A stretch of 22,449 bases of DNA from Nemertoderma westbladi (lineage: Eukaryota; Xenacoelomorpha; Nemertodermatida; Nemertodermatidae): the NCBI GenBank assembly GCA_032718475.1, contig JAUCBJ010005248.1, positions 1 through 22,449 on the forward strand, given 5' to 3'. Positions 9,650 to 19,642 of the stretch are shown piece after piece. Both the position numbers and the translations under genes were made by a program. Position 1 is the stretch's first letter. Each line of letters starts with the position of its first letter. The notes under the pieces are model-generated. The model was not told the DNA's origin. It saw only the letters and a program-made list of their open reading frames with translations, and did no database searches.

Positions 9650-10772
9650 GTTTAACTGTGTTAATTTAAAAAAATGTTAAAAAGTTAAATTTGTTAATAG
9701 GAAGTAGGAATGTTTGTTAATATGAGGCATGTTTTCTCTGATCGTAATGGTTGTTATCAGGTTAAATGTGTAACCTCTATCTCATTGCTCTCGTCGTTAT
9801 TGGTTCATTTTGTATAAGTCAGTGGGATATTTGGTCTGTTGCCTGTAGGGGTTGACAGTATTTGATATTGATAACTCATGGTCGGTTATGAGTGTTTCAT
9901 TAATGGTGTAGGAATGGGAGCATTGCATGGTGGTTGGAAGGTCTGTAATTCGAGAGTCACTGGTGATTGTTTATTATAGTCCATTAGCTGGAGTCATAAA
10001 TCAACAGTTGACATGTTTATTCGTTTTAAAAAATTCCCCATAGATGTTGTTGGTTTGTTCTTTTCAGGTTGATGCTAGGTGAATATTCAATGTATCAGGG
10101 GTATAATTTTATCTCCATCGATAAAATCGCGCTTTATCAATAAGATGATAGCAAATTGGGTATCTTTGGGTTGTTGTTGATATCATTATAAATGTAATGA
10201 AAGGGCAGTGGTGATGTGACATTGATTTTTGATGTGGTATAGTAGTGAGATGTAGTGGTAATCTGTTAATTGGGAGGGGAATAGTGTTTAGATGGCTTGT
10301 TTTGTTGGGTATTTAGGAGAGATATTGTCCGTTATCATTATAGGTATAGAACCTTTATTAAATAGTAATAGTATTTATTACTAACTAATCCAATTTTATT
10401 CTGTTTTTCTGAAGTTGGGACGGTAGTTTGAGCGTTTTAAAGCAAAAAGTGGAAGATTTAGTTGGGAATTTGTTAGTTTGGTAGTGCGCTAATGCTGTCT
10501 GTATCTTACCCATAGAAGCCCAGCACAACACCTACAGGGGGTATTTAAGGAATACCCTACCCTGGGTTAGATGTCTCTAGTGTTGCCACTAAAAGTTGCG
10601 GAACCCTATACCGCATGGAAATTAAAATCTCAGAAAGTAAAAAATTTTGTAAAATTGGATGAAAGGGCCTGAAAATATTTAAATTAATTCAATTGAAATA
10701 TTTCTGAAAAATATACATGAAAAAGAAGTAAATATCAGCCATATTAATTGCCAATTTGTTCGTTAGTTTATA
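9650..10772. other. G/T-skewed noncoding stretch
   Basis: No coding frame. The plus strand is poor in C and rich in G and T up to about 10480. A hairpin GGGTATT-taagg-AATACCC sits at 10539-10557. After 10600 it becomes ordinary AT-rich DNA up to the LINE insertion. Confidence 0.5.
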
Positions 10773-12958
10773 CCATGCTACTACTACTACTAGGATCGGC
10801 ATGCTGCATTGCTGCTGCATTTTTAAGAATGCTGTGCCGGCTTGTCAACAAAATTGCACCGCCAAAACTCCCTATCACCCATGACATTTGCTAGATCATC
10901 CGCATCTTTAAGGCCAGTGTCCTTTAAGATGCGTCTCAAGAAAGTCATGGGCTGTCCACCATGCTTATTCACTCCATGAGGCTGCCAAAGTACAAGATTA
11001 TGCACTGGCTGGACCTCACGGCGAAAGCAATGTCCTGCAAAGCGGAGGCGATTTTGTTCTAGTGTCAAGCTTGGGGGAACCAATGAGACACCGCCAATGT
11101 TATATAGTGTCTGGTTGGAGATGTGTGCATTGTACTTGACACAATGAACCCGGCGTAGCATTCTTGTGAATGTGCTATCCAGAGATTTGGTGTCCTCAGC
11201 AGTTAGAGCCCAGCATGGACTCCCATAGAGGAGTACTGGAACTACTGCTGCTCTAAATAATCGGACCTTAAGTTTCCAATTAATTCTCGGTGACTTCCAA
11301 ATCCAGGAAAGCCTATTCAAGGCTGCCCATGCCTTTCGCTTACGTATTCGAAGGTCCTCACCTGACTTCCGGATCCATGATCCCAGGTAACAGAAGTCGT
11401 CCACATGCTCAAGCATACCATCCTTTGAGCTTATGCTCATCCGATCAGAGACTTGCTGAAGACTTTCAAAGTTAACTGTCAAAATTTTGGTCTTTCTGGA
11501 GTTAATAAAAAGACCAACACTAGAAGCAGCATGTTCTAATGAGCTGAGGAGCCGTTGGGCTCCCTCTAATGATTCTGAGAGTACTCCTAAGTCATCAGCA
11601 AATTCTAGATCAGTTAGGTACTTGGCAGGATTTCCTCGACTTCTGGAGCCAGTAGGTGGAGTTATCATCACCCCATCATCAATATGATGATCTAAGGGCA
11701 TGCGTAGAACATAGTCAACCACAATAATGAACAAGAATGGTGCAAGTGTGTCTCCTTGGAGGACGCCCCATAACACTTCAAATGGTTCTGTGTCACCGTC
11801 AACAGTAGACACAAATGTTGTCGAACCATCGTATACTGATCTGATTGCTGCAATAATTTCATCAGGAATCCCATATAATGAAAGTATGCTGAACATACGT
11901 GAGCGAGAGACTGAATCAAAGGCCCTGAAGAAGTCAACAAAGATAACAGCCAGATGCCTGTCTTTCTTTTTTTATAATTCTTCAATTATCCTTCTAAGTG
12001 CGAAAATGGGCTCCATGGTCCCACGACCTTTACGGAACCCATTCTGATTTCCACAGAGCAGTCTCTCAATGGGATCCCTGATGCGATTTAATAGAATCCT
12101 ATTGTATAGCTTTGCAGCAATCGAGATCAATGAGATTCCCCGAAAAGAACCATAGAGTGTTAGGTTGCCCTTCTTGGGAACTGGCACCAACTTATTTGTT
12201 TTCATTTCTTGTGGGACTGTTGTTCGGTACATGTCTACTATGATGGGATAGATGAGCTTTAAACACTCAGGTATTTTAAAGACCTCAGGGGGAACACCAT
12301 CTACTCCACTGGCACGATTGGTATTAATGCTCTTTGCAGCAGCCTTCACTTCTGCAAAGGAGATATCGCCAATGGGAATATCTGGGAGTACAGACTCAGA
12401 CACTTTTACTTCTATAAAGTTATCAGGCAATACCCTGTCATTATTGAGGAGCTTTTCAAAGTGGGCTTTCCAACCATTGAGGCGATCGGCTGGTGATTCA
12501 GCCTTAACCTTGGTGGTTGGTTGGCTTTTCCGCCCAGTAAGCAAATTGATCGATTTCCATGCCTGGGATGATTGCCTGCTGTCGTTAGCATCATTGATGG
12601 CATCAACCTGTTGGTTTACTAGCTCCTGTAGATTAACAGAGTACTGCCTGTTCAGGGACCAAGATGCAGCCTTAACTGCATTCTTGGCCGCTGTAGTCTG
12701 TTTGAGTCGGGACTCTTTCTGCGCCTTATGAAGGTCATTTCGGTACTTCTGAATTTTGTTGTCAGTCCAGGGGGCCCTTTTCCTGTTTCGAGGGTATACA
12801 GGAACTGTTTCTGCAGCTGCTAACTTAACTGCTTCTGTAAAGGCAGTATAGCCCTCACAGTGATCTGCCGCTTCAGAGGCAAGAGCCTCATACCTGTTGC
12901 TCAGCTGTAGTGTGAAGCTGGATCTCACACTTGGCTGTTGCAACAGAGAGCCATGCTA
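10773..12958 (-). mobile_element. 5'-truncated RTE-type LINE with 8-bp target-site duplication
   Basis: The insertion occupies about 10781-12950 on the minus strand. CCATGCTA is present on both sides (10773-10780 and 12951-12958), which defines an exact 8-bp target-site duplication. The 3' end on the minus strand is a short (TAG)n tail after GCATGCCGATCC. The identical junction ends the other copy at 21774, so this is the true family 3' end. The 5' end cuts into the coding region ahead of the RT domain, so the endonuclease is missing, as in typical incomplete target-primed reverse transcription. The clade name RTE/RTE-X is from the character of the RT and C-terminal region and was not tested by phylogeny. 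Confidence 0.8.
10823..12949 (-). pseudogene. LINE reverse transcriptase, one premature stop
   Basis: One continuous minus-strand frame of about 708 codons, interrupted only by a TAA at 11972-11974 just before the palm motif. The first 320 residues hold the linker and the finger region (KLVPVPKKGN, SFRGISLIS, NGFRKGRGT). After the stop come motif A (VIFVDFFRAFD), motif B (GVLQGDTLAPFLF) and motif C (FADD, about 100 residues after the Met at 11896). The C-terminal part has YLGSWI, then LYGSPCWALT, then a RLRFAGHCFRR block typical of this LINE group. All catalytic Asp residues are present. The stop lies in an A-rich run (TATAAAAAAAG), so it may have arisen by slippage or may be a read artefact. 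No ATG starts the frame, because the 5' end is truncated. Confidence 0.8.
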
Positions 12959-13652
12959 GTTGAATTACAATCCCAGTATTTTGTACAGATGTCAGATTTG
13001 TACAGTATAAATTACCTTAATTTTTAACATGCATGATTATGTAAGAGTACGTATTGACACTCGCCGAAATGATAGGTGATCATTGCAATTAATTTAGTAA
13101 AAGTTTTGAACAATATGTACAGTATTCCATTAAGTGAGATTATGACCGATATTCTCAGTAAATCATGCATTCGTCTTGCAAGCTTACCGCTTTAGTTGTA
13201 TGATTCAACTTATCCTGTTTTTTTTGTATTGGGTACAATCTTTCAGATCGTATGTGTGGGTGGGTGTCGCGGTGTGGGGTAGGGTAGTGGGTTGGTGTAT
13301 GTTGATTTTATGTTCATTTTCGTCGGAGAGCGAGAGTGAGAGAGGTGATGAGTTGGGGCAGTTCCGCGGCAATAATAATACTGCCTCTCAATAAAGTGAC
13401 CCCCTTTACTGCTATCAGGGACGCGTTGTTCGACAGAGCCCCGTCAGCAAAAACAGCCAGTACCGCTAGTCGGTGGGGTTGACTTGTTGACGAGAGGCTA
13501 TTTACAGACGCATCCATCGGTCAACCATTACTGACCTGGTTACTGTTTATTACCTATGATATATTGTTATTATACATAGAAGAAAGTCATTAGTTTTATA
13601 AAGTATTATTGGTTAAAAAAGTCGATTTAAATGTGCAAAATCTCAACATTGT
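12959..13652. other. No recognised gene; GC-richer patch at 13250-13510
   Basis: AT-rich DNA followed by a more GC-rich, CpG-containing patch with a GA-rich run (gagagcgagagtgagagag, 13325-13343), an AATAAA at 13391 and short open frames on both strands without motifs. It could be an untranslated exon or a promoter-like island, but nothing in the sequence decides. Confidence 0.35.
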
Positions 13653-14566
13653 TTAAGGGGGGGGGGGAGGAGGAGGGGGGGGGTTATACCCCCCATGAAC
13701 CTTTTTTTTAAAGGGCTGTCAATTAGTCTTAAACGATAATATTGCAATTTTGTCATATTCAACCACTGTATGGAAGGCCAAATAGCCTTTATAGTAAAAT
13801 ATGAAAATTTATAGCCTCCCCCTAGCGGCTGGCTGCGGAATTAAAGATTTCACTAAAATTGCTACTAGTCCCTCAATTTTGCTCCAAATGTCTTGAAACC
13901 AACTTTTTTGGACTCAGCGTGATCGACTCTACAAAAGTTATCTTATAGAATTTTTAATTAGCCATTTTTATTTTAATTAATTAATTTAATTCATTCATTA
14001 TCATATTTTTAATTAAAATTGGCTAATTAGTAAAAATGGTAACATTTATCAAAATTCCATAAGATAACTTTTAAAGAGCTTCCAAAGCTCGTTCGAATGA
14101 GCCATAAACGAAGAAAATTGGTTGAAAAATGACGGAGGAGTAGTAATTTGAAAATGAAAAATGTCACTCCGAGAAAATGCCCTTCAAAGTTTAAACCGTC
14201 CTGCCAAAATTGGCTGTCTGTGTTCTGGTTGGTTAATTATTTCTGGGACGAAGGATGCACAGCACACCAACGAGCTAGAATGTTCATTACTGGGGTTTTC
14301 GGGGTCGCTGATTTCATTTCCGATGTCAGTGTTAATTGTTTGTGGAATATAGTCTATCCGTCTGTCTGTTGGTCTTCTGTCATTCTTACAATTTGACGGA
14401 CAGACCGTCATACGGAAAAACAGTGATAACTCGAGAACTGAAATAGGTCTCACTAATCCGTTTTCAGGTTTGCAATCCTCATTAAATTTTGCTCTAGTTG
14501 AAATAAAGAAACAATAATTTGACAATTTTACCTGAGGGGGGGTATACCCCCCCCCCCCCCCCTTAA
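13653..14566. mobile_element. TTAA-flanked fold-back MITE with G/C caps
   Basis: The element runs 13657-14562 (906 bp) and is flanked on both sides by TTAA (13653-13656 and 14563-14566). It begins with 11 G and ends with 16 C. Inside each cap lies a self-complementary block: G9-TTATA-C6 on the left, G7-TATA-C run on the right. The arms are imperfect inverted repeats: CTACT near 13861-13867 against 14136-14144, the ACCAA(T/C)TTT region, and an exact-but-one 22-bp pair near the centre. No transposase frame is present. TTAA duplication with a G-first terminus matches Kolobok-type and, less well, piggyBac-type DNA transposons, so this is probably a non-autonomous derivative. Confidence 0.65.
13933..14072. 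repeat. Central inverted repeat of the fold-back element
   Basis: Positions 13933-13954 and 14051-14072 are reverse complements over 22 bp with one mismatch (core AAAAGTTATCTTAT). The spacer of 96 bp is itself rich in ttaattaa. Similarity of the arms continues outward with gaps toward the TTAA-flanked ends. Confidence 0.8.
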
Positions 14567-14976
14567 AGAATTTATTCCTTATTATGTAGTACTAGTAGCG
14601 CCCGAAGTGCTGAATTAATCCGAATTACGAATAAACAGTACTCCTAACTAACAATAAAATAAACCGCTAAATAAGAAATAAAGTGATAAAAATTGCTCTA
14701 AGACATTGAAATATTTTGAGTAACTTTATACTCTTGGTGGCCCCAACTCGACACCGCACTATGTCCACAAAGTATACAATTTTTGAAATATTATTAATTT
14801 GTTTGGTTTGGGGTGGGGGGGGGGGGGGGGGGGAAATTGGCAAAGGGGGCGAAAATTTGACCTTTGCCCTTTGGCCTTTACAGTATTAAACATTAGATCT
14901 AACTAATTATTATACCTTTTAACCCTAATAAATACTGACATAAGGTTAGTGAGTGATTGATAATGTTATTGCTTAC
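14567..14976. other. Noncoding, with 19-base poly-G run
   Basis: No coding frame. An uninterrupted run of 19 G lies at 14815-14833. On the minus strand this is the start of the intron following the exchanger exon (GTAAGC at 14976-14971). Confidence 0.6.
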
Positions 14977-15634
14977 CTCTTTCAATTTCTTCTTTTTTAT
15001 TATATGGAATATCAGCACGCCAACCCAGAAAAACCAGAATGGGAAAAATCATCCAAGTAATAATAGCTTCCCATATCTCAATAACCCCTTTCGAAATTGT
15101 AGCTAAAATTAAAAACAACCAAAAGTAAGCGAACATGCAGAAGATCGACGTCACCAAAACGACTGCAGCCTTCCTTACCCGGCGAATTTCTCCATTTGGC
15201 ACAACAACAATACAAACAGCTGTCGTTATTAGAAGGTTGAAGGCTGCGCTTCCAACAATAGCCACAGGTCCAATGTCACCAAACTCGAAATTATGACCTA
15301 GAAATTCTATAAGCGTGATCATAAGCAATGGTGTGTTGCTTCCCAATGGCAATAGCGTTAAGTTGGCTACGGTTTCATTCCAAACTCGCACTTCAATCTC
15401 TTTATGTCCATATTCATCCGGTATTTTGATTGTTCGTGTTTTTGAAGTTATCGTCTCGATTGCCACGGCAAACTCTTCAGCAAGAATAGTAAGCCCTAAG
15501 AACGTGTACAATAGACCGATGGTGTAGAGAATGGCCCTGATTCCAGTGAACCACGTGGACTCGTCAAACAAAGGTAAAGCAAGCCCTACGTCGCATTTAT
15601 AGAAATAGGTCTCGTTCATGATTTCTGTGGTCAT
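14977..15634 (-). CDS. Na+/Ca2+ exchanger (SLC8/NCX-like), N-terminal exon
   Basis: Encodes the first transmembrane half of an NCX-type exchanger. A Cys-containing lead (KCDVGLALPLF, residues 13-23) comes before TM1 (about 31-55, LLYTFLGLTILAEEF), then VRVWNETVANLTLLPLG and TM2, then GHNFEFGDIGP, then IVGSAAFN (TM3), PNGEIRRVRK, and two further membrane spans to about 206. The exon ends within codon 220 at a consensus donor, GAGAG|GTAAGC. Upstream, the ATG at 15634 may be the start, or an acceptor CACAG ten bases into the frame may be used. There is no signal peptide, unlike most NCX. The alpha-1 motif, normally GSSAPE, reads GSNTPL (98-103). The Ca2+-coordinating Glu is Leu at position 103 and the second Ser is Asn, while the Glu of the later IE is kept. 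This marks a divergent paralogue or one with altered transport. No later exon (Calx-beta, alpha-2) was found within the window. Confidence 0.85.
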
Positions 15635-16065
15635 CTAATCCAGGAACTCACATAGACGACATTATTCATTAAATAGTATAATATATTAGTATAAAATTGT
15701 ATACAATGCTTTATTATATATTTTTATTATAAAAATAATCTGTCTCTTTCTTATAATTGTACAAAACAAATTGATGGTTCAAGCATATTGAACGTAAATA
15801 GACTCCGTCTTAGCTTTTAACTTTGGTTACTTAATTTCTATGCACATTGAAAACTTTGACTTTTAATATCAATATCCCGTTTTAGTTGATTTTTGAAATC
15901 CATTAAGTTGTCCAAAAGGACAGCTTCTTTAGCCCATTGTATTTTTATTCCGTTAAGTATAATATTATGAGTCGGAGGATCCAAGTTTTTCCCAATCTAT
16001 AGAGGTCAAAGGCCTTTTTTTTAAGGTCAAAGTCCAATAAACAACCATATACGGGGGTAACCGTC
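15635..16065. other. AT-rich, no gene recognised
   Basis: AT-rich sequence upstream of the exchanger exon on its own strand. No signal-peptide exon, clear promoter or polypyrimidine tract adjoining the ATG was recognised. Confidence 0.4.
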
Positions 16066-16446
16066 TTACTGAAATGTAAAACAACCTCTGTTACCGCCCA
16101 TGGACATTGTACACATTACCGTACCTGATTTCTTAACAAACCAAAATTGAAATTCGTCTAATTTTATATTATCCTGTTGCGAAACAAACAACGCCCACTC
16201 AAACACCTTTAAAATAATTAATGAAATCGCGATACCCCTATAGTTACTAGAACTACCTATATCCCCCAAATTATTCTTAATAATGGGAACTAATGCCCAG
16301 CTGACTATACACTTGGGAACAAAGCTATTGATTAGCATTCCTTTAAAGAGTGTATATTTTTTCTGGAACACATTTTTTCTGGAACACTGCACCACCGTTA
16401 ATAATACAGTCAGAGTCAAAACCATAAAAAACATCAGATTTCCCAC
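16066..16446 (-). pseudogene. LINE reverse transcriptase fragment (CR1/L2-like)
   Basis: A 126-residue frame whose residues 38-87 match the RT finger region: LINSFVPKCIVSWALVPIIKN (38-58, inner part), NNLGDIGSSSNYRGIAIS, then LKVFEWALF. The later part (FQFWFVKKSGTVMCT) corresponds to the 'qfGFkkghsT.mCt' motif. The motif order is that of CR1/L2-like or related non-LTR retrotransposons, and it differs from the two other LINE kinds in this window. The frame stops before motif A, and nothing recognisable continues on either side, so it is an internal fragment of a dead copy. Its N-terminal 30 residues are hydrophobic and may be out of frame. Confidence 0.6.
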
Positions 16447-17283
16447 TTTTTTATCTACTCAAGGCCGAATTAATTATTTTTTCAGTAAGCAATACAGTAA
16501 AATCTAAATCGATATTCCCATTTAATATCTATCTCCCATGGTTGCACTGCCCAAAGACCGAACGAAACCCATATTATATTCCTACAGCTAAGTGGAAAGA
16601 TCAACTCGCAAGACATGGTATACAAACATCTCAAATTAATTTAAAATGGGTCTATTTAAAAATATTATACTGTAATATGGTTTACAAAGATAATTGGTGA
16701 ATCATTCACTTATATTAAACATTTTTCTTGGGTCTTTACTATATAGCCTATACTTGAGTGCGATTTGGCACAATACTGTGCCAGAAATATATGACAATAT
16801 ATTTCCTATTCCATTAATAAAACGTTATCAAATAATAAAAAAAACAATAACAATGTTAGAATGACTTCTCCAATAACCATAGAAACGCAAATGTAACCGA
16901 ATCGTCATCAGCTCGTGCAATTAAGATTCATAAATAAATATTTAAAAAGTAGATTATCTTTTAGGTATAAGATAAATAACACCTCCTTAACTGTCATTAA
17001 TTGACAATGTGAGGCGAGCTACGAAATCTGGGTAAACGTTTTCATAGCGGTAATCAGTGGATCGTTTTGTATTCGTCGTCGAATAGATAAATATAGTTAT
17101 TATTTTATCTTAATGAATCAAATGGGGCGTATATTTTCCACATGGAAAAATTATGAAGAATTAAAGAATATAATTTTAGTTGCACTTACAGTAAAAGTAG
17201 AGAACGATGTATTGTATTAGTATTAGATAAAAAAAAGAAAAAAAGGCACATAACCGGATAAAAGGATTTATATTAATTAAAAA
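16447..17283. other. AT-rich, no gene recognised
   Basis: No credible coding frame. The last 60 bp (about 17225-17283) are the 3' untranslated end of the LINE that follows on the minus strand. Confidence 0.45.
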
Positions 17284-17892
17284 TTAAGGTAGGTCATTTA
17301 GGTAGAGAGCGGAGCGGATCTCGCAGTCGAGACGTGGTACTTTGCAGCACTTGTTAAAGTGATGTTTGTCTGTGCACTGCTTGGCACACAGAGAGCAGAC
17401 ACAATCGGGTGTAGGACGCCAACACTTGCTCGTGCAGAATTTGTGATGGAAACCATTAGATAGAAAGAGTGCAGCGGCGCGACGGCGGTGACCCGTTAGG
17501 TTGTTAATGTTTATCTCATTACAACCAGAGGTCGTTGCATGGTCAACTGCACTTAGAATGGCTGTAGAGGAGGAAAATTTCGTCACTCCACACCACAGTT
17601 TCCAGTAGAACGCCCTTACTTTAGCGACGTGGTTGAGTTCTTCCACGGGGTCTGATGTAAACACGCTGCACCCATAGGTAATAGCAGGGAGAATTATAGC
17701 AGTCCAGAGCTTCCTAGCGGTGGTAGCGTTGGTGCAGGTTAGTTTCACTTTTGTCGATAGCATCATGCAGCAGGCTATACCTTTTTTGTATTTTTCGTTG
17801 AAATGGCCACTTGATACGTTCTTTGTAGTGGGTGTGACACCAAGGTAATTAAATGTGTTGACAAACTCTATTTTGGATCCCTTATAATGCAA
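17284..17892 (-). pseudogene. C-terminal region of second LINE with Cys/His knuckle
   Basis: This 202-residue frame continues the RT: KIEFVNTFNYLGV follows directly on the SKTKAMKFRRGG end of the preceding frame after a one-base shift near 17893. It includes the thumb-like KLWTAIILPAITYGCSVF and ends with a Cys/His-rich motif (CVCSLCAKQCTDKHHFNKC, about 166-184), like the C-x2-C-x(n)-H-x(4)-C knuckle near the end of many Jockey/I-group ORF2 proteins. The Met shown by a frame start is not a real initiation site. Confidence 0.7.
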
Positions 17893-18978
17893 CTCTGGTC
17901 AGATCTCGCCAGATGACCACCGCGTCGGAACTTCATCGCCTTTGTTTTGGATGTATTTACATTTAGGTTATTGGAATCACAGTATACCGATAGAGCATCG
18001 AGGGCAACCTGCATATCTTCGATTGTGTTTGCGGTGATAGCAACGTCATCTGCGTACATTATAACCCAGCAACCAATCGCTATCAGGATAGGCGGCAAGT
18101 CGTAGATGAATAAGCTGAACAGTAACGGTGATAATTTATCACCTTGGGCGAGGCCTATAGTTTGGGTGATTGGTTCTGAGATAAAGATGCCAAAGCAAAT
18201 ACATATGTAATTGGTGGCTATAATCGCCCAGATAACTGATATGAAGTGTTTGCTGACCCCGATTGTTGATAGTTTGTGAGCTAATTTGGGACGGTCAATC
18301 GAGTCGAACGCCTTCGAGAAATCCACAAAAACGCAGTAGATGTGGCCTCCGGATGGTGCAAGGGCAGATTTAATTCGTTTATAGAGTAGATTGACCGCCA
18401 TTAGTGTTGAACGACCTCGGCGAAATCCATATTGACAGGCTGGAATTACGTTGGTTAACTCGGCCCAAAGGTACAGTCTGTTATATAATACGGTGGAATA
18501 GGTCTTCAAGAAACATGATAATAATGCTATTCCCCGGTAGTTACCCGGAGCTGATTTGGAACCTTTTCCTTTGTAGAGTGGGATTAGGTATGACATAAGC
18601 CACCTTGCGGGGCATGATGCAGTGGAGAAACAAAGGAGGAAGAAAGTTAAAATGTATGGAAGTAGGTGACCAAATCCAGCTTTCAAGGATTCGTTTGAAA
18701 TACCGTCTGGCCCAGTGGATTTGTTATTCTTTTGAGAGTATACAGAAGCAGTTACTTCAGAGTCCTTTATTGGTGCATCCAGATCGGCGTTTGGTTGATC
18801 CGGAAGGTCGGGGAGAGTAGGTGGTTCATCAGCTGTTAGTAATGCAGAGAAATGGTCAGACCATGCTTCTGCAGTGACCTGTTGAGCGCCACAAGTTGAC
18901 TTACGGCGTCCGGTAGTTATGTTCCAGAACATTGAGTCTTTGGATTCACATCTCTTAATCAGACTGTGTTCACCTTGT
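17868..18978 (-). pseudogene. Reverse transcriptase domain of the second LINE family
   Basis: The frame is open from about 18978; the first Met is at 18932, giving 354 residues. From that Met: NKSTGPDGISNE (70-81), LIPLYKGKGS and NYRGIALLS (117-139), YGFRRGRST (168-176), motif A VFVDFSKAFDS (201-211), motif B GLAQGDKLSPLLF (260-272) and motif C YADD (293-296). The catalytic Asp of motif A and both Asp residues of YADD are kept, so the domain itself could be functional, but the frame breaks at the segment after FRRGG. It encodes RNA-templated DNA synthesis for target-primed integration. Confidence 0.75.
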
Positions 18979-19199
18979 GTAAGGAAAACTTTTTTTCTTA
19001 TTTGTTAAGAGAATCTTGTAGTCCTTTTGTTGAGCCTGGTATTGCTCATGGGAAGGTTGTGATGGGTTTTGTTTCATACTCTCGAGGGCATTCCGCAGTT
19101 TTCGTTTGGCATTGTAGCAACTGCTGTCAAACCATTGTTTTGACTTTCGTTTGTGTCTGGTGGTTCCACATGCAGCAATAGCTTCCGTTATTATTTTAT

Positions 19200-19417
19200 C
19201 TTAATTCGTATATCATCAACTGCATGGAGGCAGATGTGGATGGTAATGAGGAACCGATGGAATCACGGCTCCCGAGTGATTGCATGGAGGCTGTTACCTA
19301 TCTACTTTAGAAACGCAGCAGTTTCAGTGCCAGCTCAATCATTAATAAATTACATATGTCTAAATTTATGTCAAAGTTACAAAGCAAACACTATAATTTA
19401 TAAATTTAAAGAACATT
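19200..19417. other. Junction region with an 11-bp repeat
   Basis: TGCATGGAGGC occurs at 19221-19231 and again at 19281-19291, 60 bp apart. The segment may be decayed LINE upstream sequence, but no protein similarity is visible. Confidence 0.4.
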
Positions 19418-19642
19418 ATAGGTAAGGTGGGGATGATTAATTTAATACAACAAAAGTGGTTCAAGGTCTACACCCACCGACAAGTAACAAAAAGAAAGGG
19501 TTTCACAGTGAGCTTTCTGCCTCTCCTAGAGGCCTTACTCAGGCTTTATTAAAGTTAGAAGTACAGTAAGAATAAATGCTGAAATACCACAACAATACAG
19601 GTAGGCCTACCGGTACAACCAGTTAGAATAAATACCTAATAA

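Larger units (their letters stand above)
17284..19199 (-). mobile_element. Non-LTR retrotransposon, frameshifted, 5'-truncated
   Basis: A second LINE family covering the linker, RT and C-terminal knuckle of one ORF2-like protein in three minus-strand frames. The linker (19199-18979) contains RKSKQWFDSSCYNAKRKLR, the usual charged segment between endonuclease and RT. A frame change near 18979 leads into the RT (to 17868) and another near 17893 into the C-terminal part. In-frame stops and further indels upstream of 19199 end recognisable similarity; the endonuclease was not found. No target-site duplication could be placed. The protein features fit the Jockey/I/R1 side of LINEs, but the clade is not settled. 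It is unrelated at sequence level to the RTE-type copies. Confidence 0.7.

Noticed and set aside
12252-12731. 159-residue plus-strand frame
   Set aside because: Antisense shadow of the LINE reverse transcriptase frame.
14184-14525. 113-residue minus-strand frame that might be a downstream exchanger exon
   Set aside because: No similarity to NCX regions, and it lies entirely within the TTAA-flanked fold-back element.
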